A stretch of 32,705 bases of DNA. Source: an uncultured Rhodothermaceae bacterium (GTDB lineage Bacteria; Bacteroidota; Rhodothermia; Rhodothermales; Salinibacteraceae). The DNA lies in assembly GCA_913056335.1 (NCBI GenBank), contig CAJXLX010000029.1:1-32705 (forward strand), given 5' to 3'. Of this stretch, positions 7,736 through 14,446 are shown one piece after another. A program made the translations under genes and the position numbers. Numbering within the stretch: the first letter of the stretch is position 1; each line of letters opens with the position of its first letter. The notes under the pieces were generated by a model. It searched no databases and had not been told where the DNA came from. It saw only the letters and a list, made by a program, of their open reading frames with translations.

Positions 7736-8503
7736 CTACCGCCCCATGCCAAAGACGCCTCCCTGAATCATCCAGCTGAACCGGTTACCCGGACGATCGG
7801 GAAATGCGCCGGGAGTGGCCGCGAAGTCGCCTTCAATTGTTAGCGGCGTTTCCAGCGGAGTGACCGTGTGCGGCGGAAGTTCAGGCAGTTCGCGCGGGTC
7901 GTTGCCTGTGGGTGGATTGTTGCGCAGTTCATCAATGAAGGCTTCGATATCCGCAATCGCTACGCTGGCCTCTGTTCCGGCTTCCACCGTGAACGCCCCC
8001 ACGACGCCCTCCTCACTGGCCTGCTCCACGGTGAGCGTACCGCCCGTTGGCATGTACGAGTACAGCGAATCGTCCGTTGCACGCGTATAGCTGCTCATCA
8101 GCCGATTGCCAAAGAACAGGCCCGGCCGGCGGCAGTCCGACAGCGGATCACACAGCGTGTCGAAGCCGAGGTCGTAGTCGCCTTCACCAAGCGGCTCCTC
8201 ACCGATGTAGGTAAACGAAAGCGTGTGAGACGCGCCCGTGTCGTCCTCCCCAAACAGTTGGATGGCGGTCAAGGTAAAGTCTGAACTGCCGATCGGGAAG
8301 AAGAACGCGCCTTGCTCGGAAAACGACGTCCCGTCGCTTAGGGCCGCCTGCCCATTAATGGTAGCGTTGAGTGGAGCCCCGGCCTCCATCGTAGCAAACG
8401 GCTCCGGCATCTCCTCGCCGGACTCGACCGAGTCGCAGCCGACAAGGACGAGGGCAGCTGTCAATAAAACGAGATAACAACGTGTTGGTGTAAGATATCG
8501 CAT
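7736..8503 (-). CDS. Hypothetical secreted lipoprotein
   Basis: A 255-residue protein with a lipoprotein signal peptide: positively charged start (MRYLTPTRCY), hydrophobic core (LVLLTAALVL) and lipobox LVGC with Cys23 as the lipidated residue. The mature part is acidic and beta-rich. It has repeated segments typical of cell-surface beta-sandwich or barrel proteins, such as LNATINGQAALSDGTSF, TLTAIQLFGEDD, TLSFTYIGEEP and TLTIEGDFAATPG. Two cysteines in TLCDPLSDCRR may form a local disulphide. No family recognised with confidence. The gene is divergent from the rRNA methyltransferase across an AT-rich 270-bp gap that must hold its promoter. Confidence 0.7.
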   Translation of the reverse strand: MRYLTPTRCYLVLLTAALVLVGCDSVESGEEMPEPFATMEAGAPLNATINGQAALSDGTSFSEQGAFFFPIGSSDFTLTAIQLFGEDDTGASHTLSFTYIGEEPLGEGDYDLGFDTLCDPLSDCRRPGLFFGNRLMSSYTRATDDSLYSYMPTGGTLTVEQASEEGVVGAFTVEAGTEASVAIADIEAFIDELRNNPPTGNDPRELPELPPHTVTPLETPLTIEGDFAATPGAFPDRPGNRFSWMIQGGVFGMGR

Positions 8504-8773
8504 GGTTCGATTTCAGATGATTGTCCATTGAGATATATATGTTCATCTACCATAGCCCAGACTGATCTATAACAGATGAAACAGAAGCCTTTACATTCGC
8601 TGCATACTTTAGGAAACAGTCATCTGTTTTGCAAGAAGGAGTCGTTCGCGTTTCTCCTTGACACACCATCGTAACACCTGCTGCAACGCCGCGCCCTGAG
8701 CGTGCGTACAGGGCGTCTGCATCGGATGCACGTTTTGCATCTGTTTTCTCGTTCAATAGTACGCTTTTGGCCT
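8504..8773. promoter_or_regulatory. Divergent intergenic region with repeated CATCTG/CAGATG motifs
   Basis: This 270-bp gap separates the lipoprotein gene (minus) from the rRNA methyltransferase gene (plus). It is AT-rich near the lipoprotein start. The motif CAGATGA occurs at 8514-8520 and 8573-8579, its complement TCATCTG at 8620-8626, and CATCTGTTTT is repeated directly at 8621-8630 and 8738-8747. AACAGATGA (8571-8579) and TCATCTGTT (8620-8628) form a 9-bp inverted repeat 40 bp apart. This is compatible with a regulator-binding region. No conventional -35/-10 pair was assigned with confidence. Confidence 0.35.
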
Positions 8774-10180
8774 ATGGCTTCGGTATCGCACGGCGACCTT
8801 CTAACCCTCGACATTGAAAAGTTTGCCGACAAGGGCGCTTCGCTGGCCCGCGTTGACGGCTACGTGATCTTTGTGGAGGATGCGGTGCCAGGCGATCGGG
8901 TGAAGGCGTACGTCTACCAGGCCAAGTCCAGCTTCGCCAAGGCCAAACTCGACACGCTGATCGAGCCCAGCCCCCTGCGCACCGAACCGCGCTGCCGCTA
9001 CGCCGACACCTGCGGCGGATGCGCGCGCCAGCATGTGACATACGAGGCGCAGTTGGAGGCCAAGCAGCAGTCCGTGCAGGAAGCTTTTGCGCATCACAGC
9101 GACTTTTCGGATGTCGAGGTGCCGCCCGTTATCGGGATGGAGGAGCCGTTCTACTACCGCAATAAAATGGACTTCGACTTCAGCGCCGACCGCTGGCTCA
9201 CCCGCGACGAAATCGACTCGGGACAGGACTTCGACACCGATTTTGCACTGGGGATGCACGCGCCCGGTCACTTCGACAAGGTGCTCGACCTGCACGAATG
9301 CCACCTGCAATCGGACATGAGCGCGCGCCTCGTGAACGGCGTCCGCGACTTCGTGAAAGAGCAGGGCTGGGCGCCGTGGGACATCCGAAAGCAGAAGGGC
9401 TATCTGCGGCATCTCGTGATCCGCGAAGGCAAGCGCACGGGCGATCTCATGGTCAACCTTGTCACCTACGGGCGCAATGCCGAGCGCCGCGATGCCTTTG
9501 CCGACTTCTTGCAGCGCGCGTTTCCGGAGGTCACGACGTTTGTAGATACGGACCACACCGGCAAATCCCACAACGTAGAGGGCGATACGCAGACCGTCTT
9601 CGGCCCCGGCACCATCGACGACATCATTGGCGACTATCGCTTCACGATCAGTCCGCAGTCCTTCTTCCAGACGAACACGCAGCAGGCCGAGCGCCTCTAC
9701 CAGATTGCCCGCGACTTCGCCGACCTGCAGCCTACCGACACCGTATACGACTTGTACTGCGGAGCGGGCACCATCTCGCTCTTTCTGTCGGATGCGGTGG
9801 AGCAGGTCGTCGGCGTAGAGTTGATCGAGGAGGCTGTCGACGATGCCCGCGCCAATGCCGCCCAGAACGACGTCTCGAACTGCACTTTCGAGGCAGGCGA
9901 CCTGAAGACGGTCTTTACCGATGACTTCGTGGAGACGCATGGCGCGCCCGATGTGCTCATTGTGGACCCGCCCCGCAACGGCATGCACAAGAAGGTGACC
10001 GCCCAGATCAAGGCGCTTCGTCCCGAACGGTTCGTGTACGTAAGCTGCAACCCGCAGACGCAGGTGCGCGACCTCGACCGCCTGCGCGACACCTACCGCA
10101 TCGACGCCGTGCAGCCCGTGGATATGTTTCCGCACACGCCGCATATCGAGAACGTGGTGGCGCTTTCCAGAAAGGGGTAG
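8774..10180 (+). CDS. rlmD: 23S rRNA (uracil-5-)-methyltransferase, RlmD/RlmCD (RumA) family
   Basis: A 468-residue S-adenosylmethionine-dependent enzyme. A TRAM domain (about 1-65) precedes a [4Fe-4S] ligand set: Cys74, Cys80, Cys83 (CRYADTCGGC) and Cys176 (LHECHL). The methyltransferase core has SPQSFFQTN (293-301), SAM motif DLYCGAGTISLFLS (326-339), VDPPRNG (397-403), nucleophile Cys425 (YVSCNP) and the base Glu459 (HIENVV). These enzymes make 5-methyluridine in rRNA; whether this copy acts at the RlmC site, the RlmD site or both cannot be told from sequence. The ATG at 8774 (MASVSHGD) is preferred to an upstream in-frame GTG at 8702, because the TRAM domain begins just after it. The stop codon (10178-10180) lies inside the left inverted repeat of the S23 unit. 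Confidence 0.88.
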   Translation: MASVSHGDLLTLDIEKFADKGASLARVDGYVIFVEDAVPGDRVKAYVYQAKSSFAKAKLDTLIEPSPLRTEPRCRYADTCGGCARQHVTYEAQLEAKQQSVQEAFAHHSDFSDVEVPPVIGMEEPFYYRNKMDFDFSADRWLTRDEIDSGQDFDTDFALGMHAPGHFDKVLDLHECHLQSDMSARLVNGVRDFVKEQGWAPWDIRKQKGYLRHLVIREGKRTGDLMVNLVTYGRNAERRDAFADFLQRAFPEVTTFVDTDHTGKSHNVEGDTQTVFGPGTIDDIIGDYRFTISPQSFFQTNTQQAERLYQIARDFADLQPTDTVYDLYCGAGTISLFLSDAVEQVVGVELIEEAVDDARANAAQNDVSNCTFEAGDLKTVFTDDFVETHGAPDVLIVDPPRNGMHKKVTAQIKALRPERFVYVSCNPQTQVRDLDRLRDTYRIDAVQPVDMFPHTPHIENVVALSRKG

Positions 10181-10208
10181 AGGGAGGATAGAGGAATGGA
10201 GGATGGCG
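10176..10208. repeat. Left imperfect inverted repeat of the S23 unit
   Basis: The purine-rich stretch beginning GGTAGAGGGAGGAT and ending TGGAGGATGGCG matches the reverse complement of 10684-10715 with few differences; the terminal 12 bases TGGAGGATGGCG match exactly. It begins in the last codons of the methyltransferase gene and includes that gene's TAG stop. With the right copy it brackets the four-helix-bundle gene. Confidence 0.65.
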
Positions 10209-10278
10209 ACGTTATGGCAGCGTAGCGCGATGTGTCTGATTTCTAAAGATAATCCTTCTCTCCCTCGCTGCTTCGATC

Positions 10279-10665
10279 ATGGCTGCAATACAGAGCTTTC
10301 GCGACCTACGCGTCTATCGCCAGGCACTTAAAGAAGCCAAACGAATCTTCCAGCGCTCACTCTCTTTTCCAAAGGAAGAACGTTATTCACTGACCGACCA
10401 GATTCGGCGCTCCTCTCGTGCCGTGAGTGCCATGGTGGCTGAAGCCTGGGCACGGCGGCGTTACCAGGCTGCTTTCGTGAATAAAATCAACGTCGCACTT
10501 GGCGAGGCGATGGAAACGCAGGTCTGGCTCGATCATGCGCGCATGTGTGGCTATCTGGACGAAGCTGAATATAAAACACTCGATACCGCCTGGCAGCAGA
10601 TTGGCGGCATGCTCCAACGTATGATTCAACGTGCCGATACGTTCTGTTCTTCGTCTGCCGAATAG
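10279..10665 (+). CDS. Four-helix-bundle protein, S23 / 23S-rRNA-intervening-sequence-protein family
   Basis: A 128-residue all-helical protein. It begins with the family hallmark SFRDLRVYRQALKEAKRIF (about residues 5-23). Then come FPKEERYSLTDQIRRSSRAVSAMVAEAWARRR (30-61), FVNKINVALGEAMETQVWLDHAR (66-88) and a last helix around AWQQIGGMLQRMI (104-116). Members are found inside 23S rRNA intervening sequences in some spirochaetes, as free-standing genes in many Bacteroidota, and as the accessory protein Avd of diversity-generating retroelements. The stand-alone function is unknown. Basic patches fit nucleic-acid binding. Here the gene is alone between inverted purine/pyrimidine repeats, with no reverse transcriptase nearby. 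Confidence 0.85.
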   Translation: MAAIQSFRDLRVYRQALKEAKRIFQRSLSFPKEERYSLTDQIRRSSRAVSAMVAEAWARRRYQAAFVNKINVALGEAMETQVWLDHARMCGYLDEAEYKTLDTAWQQIGGMLQRMIQRADTFCSSSAE

Positions 10666-10683
10666 CCTGATTCCTGCCAGCAC

Positions 10684-10715
10684 CGCCATCCTCCATCTAC
10701 CATCCTCCATCTACC
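10684..10715. repeat. Right imperfect inverted repeat of the S23 unit
   Basis: This pyrimidine-rich stretch beginning CGCCATCCTCCATCTACC is the counterpart of 10176-10208 on the opposite strand. It begins 18 bases after the S23 stop codon and is itself built of 14-bp tandem units. Together the two arms bound a segment of about 540 bp that contains only the S23 gene. Confidence 0.65.
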
Positions 10716-10724
10716 ATCCTCCAT
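10686..10724. repeat. 14-bp tandem repeat CCATCCTCCATCTA, about 2.8 copies
   Basis: Exact copies of CCATCCTCCATCTA occupy 10686-10699 and 10700-10713. A third partial copy, CCATCCTCCAT, begins at 10714 and runs into the ATG of the epimerase gene at 10723. The array overlaps the right inverted repeat of the S23 unit. Confidence 0.9.
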
Positions 10725-11763
10725 GCCCCCCAATCCCAAATCCCAAATCGAAAACCCCAACTCGAAAACCGCATTCGTCTCCGGGGGCACCGGCTTTGTG
10801 GGCAGCCATCTGGTCGAGGCGCTTCTGGAGCGCGGGTATGAGGAAGTGCGCTGCCTGGTGCGCGACCGCCAAAAGTGGCTGGGGCCGCTCGATATCACGC
10901 CGGTACGGGGCGATCTGACCGACGTAGAGGCGCTCTGGAAAGGGCTGCAGGGCGTCGATGAAGTCTACCATGTCGCCGGCATCACACGGGCGCAGGACTG
11001 GGATACGTTCTATCAAGCCAACGTCCGCGGCACGCTCAACCTGCTCGGGGCCGTTAAGCAGGTGGCCTCCGACGTGGACCGCGTGCTCATCACCAGCAGC
11101 CTGGCCGCCGTGGGACGCGGAGCTACAGGCGTCGCCACCGAAACCGACCCGCTGCAACCGGTGAGCCGCTACGGACGCAGCAAGGCCGAGATGGAGGAGG
11201 CGCTCCGCAGCACGCATCAGATGCCGACGTCGTACTGGGACGAGCTGCCCATCACTGTGGTGCGTCCGCCTGCGGTGTACGGCCCGCGCGACCGCGACAT
11301 CCTCACCTTCTTTCAGGCGGTACACAGCCACGTCTGTCCCGTCGTGGGCGGCGGCAGCGATCCAGCGGTCAGCCTCGTACACGTGCGCGATCTGGCCCAG
11401 GGTATGATTCAATGTGCTACGACGCCCCAGGCGCTGCACGAGGTCTTCTTTCTGGGGAGCCCGCGCCCCTACGCCTGGAACGAGGTCAAAGACGCATCCA
11501 CCACAGCGCTCGACACATGGGCGATTACCCTTCCGGTGCCTGCGTTCATGGTTGGTGCTGTAGGCGCTGCATCCGAACTGTGGGGTAAAATCTCTGGGTC
11601 GTATCCAGCTCTAAATCGCGAGAAAGCGCGCGAAATCCGCCACGCCGCTACCATGTGCAACAGCGAGAAAGCGATGGCCATGGTAGGATACGAACCCGCT
11701 ATCGCGCTCGACGAAGGGATTGCCGAAACCATCGCCTGGTACAAGGAGCAGGACTGGTTATAG
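10723..11763 (+). CDS. NAD(P)-dependent epimerase/dehydratase, extended SDR family
   Basis: A 346-residue sugar-nucleotide epimerase or dehydratase-like enzyme. It has the Rossmann motif GGTGFVGSH (21-29), RGDLTD (63-68), a conserved VYHVAG segment (82-87), Ser126/Ser127, the catalytic pair Tyr151 and Lys155 (SRYGRSK), and VVRPPAVYGPRDRD after it. It resembles dihydroflavonol-reductase/3-beta-HSD-like SDRs of unassigned substrate. The first 15 residues (MPPNPKSQIENPNSK) are encoded by AATCCCA-type repeat DNA joined to the 14-bp array. The next potential start lies inside the nucleotide-binding motif, so the repeat seems to provide the start codon. No sugar-pathway neighbours help to define its substrate. 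Confidence 0.85.
   Translation: MPPNPKSQIENPNSKTAFVSGGTGFVGSHLVEALLERGYEEVRCLVRDRQKWLGPLDITPVRGDLTDVEALWKGLQGVDEVYHVAGITRAQDWDTFYQANVRGTLNLLGAVKQVASDVDRVLITSSLAAVGRGATGVATETDPLQPVSRYGRSKAEMEEALRSTHQMPTSYWDELPITVVRPPAVYGPRDRDILTFFQAVHSHVCPVVGGGSDPAVSLVHVRDLAQGMIQCATTPQALHEVFFLGSPRPYAWNEVKDASTTALDTWAITLPVPAFMVGAVGAASELWGKISGSYPALNREKAREIRHAATMCNSEKAMAMVGYEPAIALDEGIAETIAWYKEQDWL
10732..10770. repeat. AATCCCA-type short repeat inside the epimerase 5' coding end
   Basis: AATCCCA is repeated at 10732-10738 and 10739-10745, followed by AATCGAAAACCCC and the related CAACTCGAAAACC. In frame this encodes N-P-K-S-Q-I-E-N-P-N-S-K. It follows directly on the 14-bp CCATCCTCCATCTA array, so both belong to one repeat block between the S23 gene and the epimerase core. 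Confidence 0.6.
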
Positions 11764-11888
11764 GGGGATGCCGCGGCGCTGCCTCCGCCCGATTCGTGTA
11801 AAGGCTGTTACAGGCGCTTCAGACTGGAACGGAGGCCGTGTAGCTACAGTGAGGCTATTATATCCGCTTTAAACCTGTTCTTGCCGCC

Positions 11889-12701
11889 GTGCCCGTACCC
11901 GACGTGTCTGATACGCCTCCGCCCAGCGACTTTTCGTCTGCAGATCCTGATGTGCTTCGCGAATCCACCACCACGCGCGCCGAAGTGGCATTCCTGATGC
12001 TCGCGGGCGTGTTCATCGGAGCGCTTGTCATGACCAACGCCATTGCTGGGAAGTTCTTCGTCCTGTTTGGCCAGGAGCTTTCGGCGGGCATCATCGCGTA
12101 TCCGGTCACGTTCTTGGTGACAGATCTCATCTCGGAGCTCTTTGGCCGCAAGCGCGCCAGCACAGTGGTGGGCGTAGGCTTTGTTGTAAGCGTGTTTGTG
12201 ACCCTGGTGGTGTGGATTGCCGCGCAGGCTCCGGTCTACGAGGCCTCCCCTGTGTCGCAAGAGGCGTTCGACATGGTCTTTGGCCTGATGCCCGGCATTG
12301 TGCTGGGCTCAATGATTGCGTACCTCACTGCGCAGTACATCGACGTGCAGATCTACGAGGGACTGCGCACGCTCACCAGCGGCCGGTACATGTGGATCCG
12401 CAACAATGGCTCTACCTTCTTTAGCCAGCTGGTGGATACGACGATGGTCGTGACCATTGCGCTGGTCTGGTGGCCGCAGATCGATGGCAATCCGCAGACC
12501 GAAGCGCTGGCGTGGTCGACCTGGCAAGGCATTGTATTTGGGCAGTACCTGTTCAAGCTCGGCATCGCCGCACTCGACACACCGGTCCTCTACGCCTGTG
12601 TGCATGCCCTGCGCCGCTGGATTGCCAATGACCCGCATGCCACTACGTCTCCTACCTCTGCCCCAGAGCATACCGCCAAACAGCCCGCCGTACACACATA
12701 G
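11889..12701 (+). CDS. Queuosine precursor transporter, YhhQ/VUT family
   Basis: A 270-residue integral membrane protein with about six hydrophobic segments (residues 35-60, 64-85, 96-120, 136-155, 180-200 and 215-245). The family signature AYPVTFLVTDLISELFGRKRA (about residues 76-96) and SQLVDTTMV (about 179-187) are clear. YhhQ-type carriers import queuosine precursors such as preQ0 or preQ1 for tRNA modification. The first 30 residues are acidic and soluble; the best start is the GTG at 11889, as no in-frame ATG precedes it. No queuosine biosynthesis genes are in the window, and no preQ1 riboswitch fold was visible in the 125-bp upstream gap. Confidence 0.88.
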   Translation: MPVPDVSDTPPPSDFSSADPDVLRESTTTRAEVAFLMLAGVFIGALVMTNAIAGKFFVLFGQELSAGIIAYPVTFLVTDLISELFGRKRASTVVGVGFVVSVFVTLVVWIAAQAPVYEASPVSQEAFDMVFGLMPGIVLGSMIAYLTAQYIDVQIYEGLRTLTSGRYMWIRNNGSTFFSQLVDTTMVVTIALVWWPQIDGNPQTEALAWSTWQGIVFGQYLFKLGIAALDTPVLYACVHALRRWIANDPHATTSPTSAPEHTAKQPAVHT

Positions 12702-12708
12702 ATGCCAC

Positions 12709-14352
12709 CTATTGCACGCGCTCCAGACGGTTGTTGCGGTACCGATGGATGAACAGCCCCCGGTTGACGTTGCTCTGACTAAAGTCGATGCGGATGCCCA
12801 GCCCCTCGTACAGCGCAGCGCTTCGCAGCATATCGGGACGGATACGCGTTGACGAGGCGCCCAATCCGTTCAGCAGATAATCGGTCACGTCGTGTCCGGT
12901 ATACGCCAAACGACGGATGATCGGGGTATCGGCATCGGGCGAAGTGCCGGTAAGAATTTCGTAGTTGCGCACAAAGTCTTGCACCTCAGGCCGCGTGGTG
13001 TTTACGTAGAAGTCGTTCGTGTAGGTGGCCGTGAACTTGCTGGCTTCGTTCTCGATGCCCAGATTGTGCCACTCGGCGTTGCCCAGCGCCCGTATCCCCA
13101 GACGCATGCGCTCCAGCCCCACCAGCGCCTCCTGGATGCGTCCGCCCGCATTGCGTCCGGTAAACGGCAGATATATCGCCTCGGCAGCGGTCATCATCGA
13201 GTCGGTGATGGTGCTGTCAGACCGTATGGCAGTGGGCAGACTCGCCCATGCACGGGGCGTTTCGACCTCGTACGTAAAGGGGATATTCATGCCAATGGAG
13301 CGCGCCTCTTCGCGAAAGCCGTTGGCCATGCGCTCGCTGAGGCTGCGTCCCCGCTCGTAGACGAGGGCCGTCGACCCAATGAGCAGACTCTCGGCGGCAT
13401 AGCGCGCCATGGCCCGACCTCGCATTTCAATCGACGGGTTCGCCTGAAAGACGTATGTACGCCCTGCCGATACGCTGGCCTCCGTGGCTAATGGAGCGAC
13501 GAACACCACCCCGGCTTCCTCAGCCGCTGCCCCAGCAATTTGGGCCTGCCGACTGTAGAACGGCCCCACAATAACATCGACCTGGTCCATACGCACCAGC
13601 GAGTCGACCGCCGCACGCAGCGACCGCTCGGTGCCCGACTCGCCTGTGTGAAACTGGCGCACATGCATCTTAGCGGCTCGACGTGGCCGCCCAATCTGCT
13701 CAGTAACCGCCTGAAGCGAATCGACTACGATGGTGTCGCGTGGCGTGGTGAATACGGCAGCGCCCTCTTGCTCCGCACGGTCGTCGCTGAACAAGTTAGC
13801 AGCGTCGTGGACGGTTACCTCGCCGTCCTGGTTGCTCAGTTCAGGCGGCAGCACGTAGCGGCGCCGCACGCCGTTGTGGCGGTCTACCGCCAGGCGCACG
13901 CCATTGAAGAAGGCCTGCGAGCGGGCAGCCTCTTCGCCCTCCAGGTTGAGCATGAGGCCAATGCGCAGCGTATCCGGGGCCGACTGACCGTCTTGCAGCC
14001 CGTCACGCGCATAGCTGATGATCTGGTTGGCCTGCCCCCGATAGGTCGTGTCAGGGTAGCGGTCGAGCAGCGTTTCCAAGATCGAGATAGCATCCTCATA
14101 GCGCCCCCCGCGGTAGAGCGCCCGTCCGCCCATAAGCAGTGCTGCCGTCGTCTTTTGGTGAAGCGGATACTCGACGGTGGCCCGAAAACGCCGGTAGGCT
14201 TCGGTATAGTCCCCGTCTTCAAAGGCAGCCAGCCCCTCTTCGAAGAGCAGTTCGGCATCCTCATTTGCAGGAATCTCGTCGCTTTGCTGCGCCATGGCTC
14301 CAGGCGCCAGGCCCACCAGCAGCACAAGCAGAATAGGAATCCAACGCCACAT
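12709..14352 (-). CDS. Secreted TPR plus type-1 periplasmic-binding (LivJ-like) protein
   Basis: A 547-residue protein. A signal peptide (MWRWIPILLVLLVGLAPGAMA, cut near AMA-QQ) is followed by TPR-like helices at about 28-105 (LLFEEGLAAFEDGDYTEAYRRF, ALYRGGRYEDAISILETLLDRYPDT). A Peripla_BP_6-type domain runs from about residue 122 to near the end: LRIGLMLNLEGEEAARSQAFFNGVRLAVD, VDVIVGPFYSRQAQIAGAAAEEAGVVFVAPLAT, STALVYERGRSLSERMANGF. In classical transporters this domain binds amino acids or amides. No ABC permease or ATPase genes flank it, so it may be a sensor or scaffold rather than an importer subunit. The ATG at 14352 is chosen because the signal peptide begins there. It lies 94 bp downstream of guaA. 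Confidence 0.8.
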   Translation of the reverse strand: MWRWIPILLVLLVGLAPGAMAQQSDEIPANEDAELLFEEGLAAFEDGDYTEAYRRFRATVEYPLHQKTTAALLMGGRALYRGGRYEDAISILETLLDRYPDTTYRGQANQIISYARDGLQDGQSAPDTLRIGLMLNLEGEEAARSQAFFNGVRLAVDRHNGVRRRYVLPPELSNQDGEVTVHDAANLFSDDRAEQEGAAVFTTPRDTIVVDSLQAVTEQIGRPRRAAKMHVRQFHTGESGTERSLRAAVDSLVRMDQVDVIVGPFYSRQAQIAGAAAEEAGVVFVAPLATEASVSAGRTYVFQANPSIEMRGRAMARYAAESLLIGSTALVYERGRSLSERMANGFREEARSIGMNIPFTYEVETPRAWASLPTAIRSDSTITDSMMTAAEAIYLPFTGRNAGGRIQEALVGLERMRLGIRALGNAEWHNLGIENEASKFTATYTNDFYVNTTRPEVQDFVRNYEILTGTSPDADTPIIRRLAYTGHDVTDYLLNGLGASSTRIRPDMLRSAALYEGLGIRIDFSQSNVNRGLFIHRYRNNRLERVQ

Positions 14353-14446
14353 AATCGGTCTCGTCTCGATGATCAGCAGTGCGATAGGAGCAGCAGGCGT
14401 TGGGCACGTGCCGTACACACGCGCCGTACACAGGATACGCCGGGCG

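Noticed and set aside
8801-10144. 447-codon minus-strand frame opposite the rRNA methyltransferase
   Set aside because: Fully antisense to a gene with all expected catalytic motifs. No recognisable domain in the antisense translation.
10176-10770. Diversity-generating retroelement
   Set aside because: The S23 family includes Avd, but there is no reverse transcriptase, no template/variable repeat pair and no adenine-biased variation in the window.
11764-11888. preQ1 riboswitch before the queuosine-precursor transporter
   Set aside because: The 125-bp gap shows neither the short C-rich pseudoknot aptamer nor a ribosome-binding-site sequestering stem that I could recognise.
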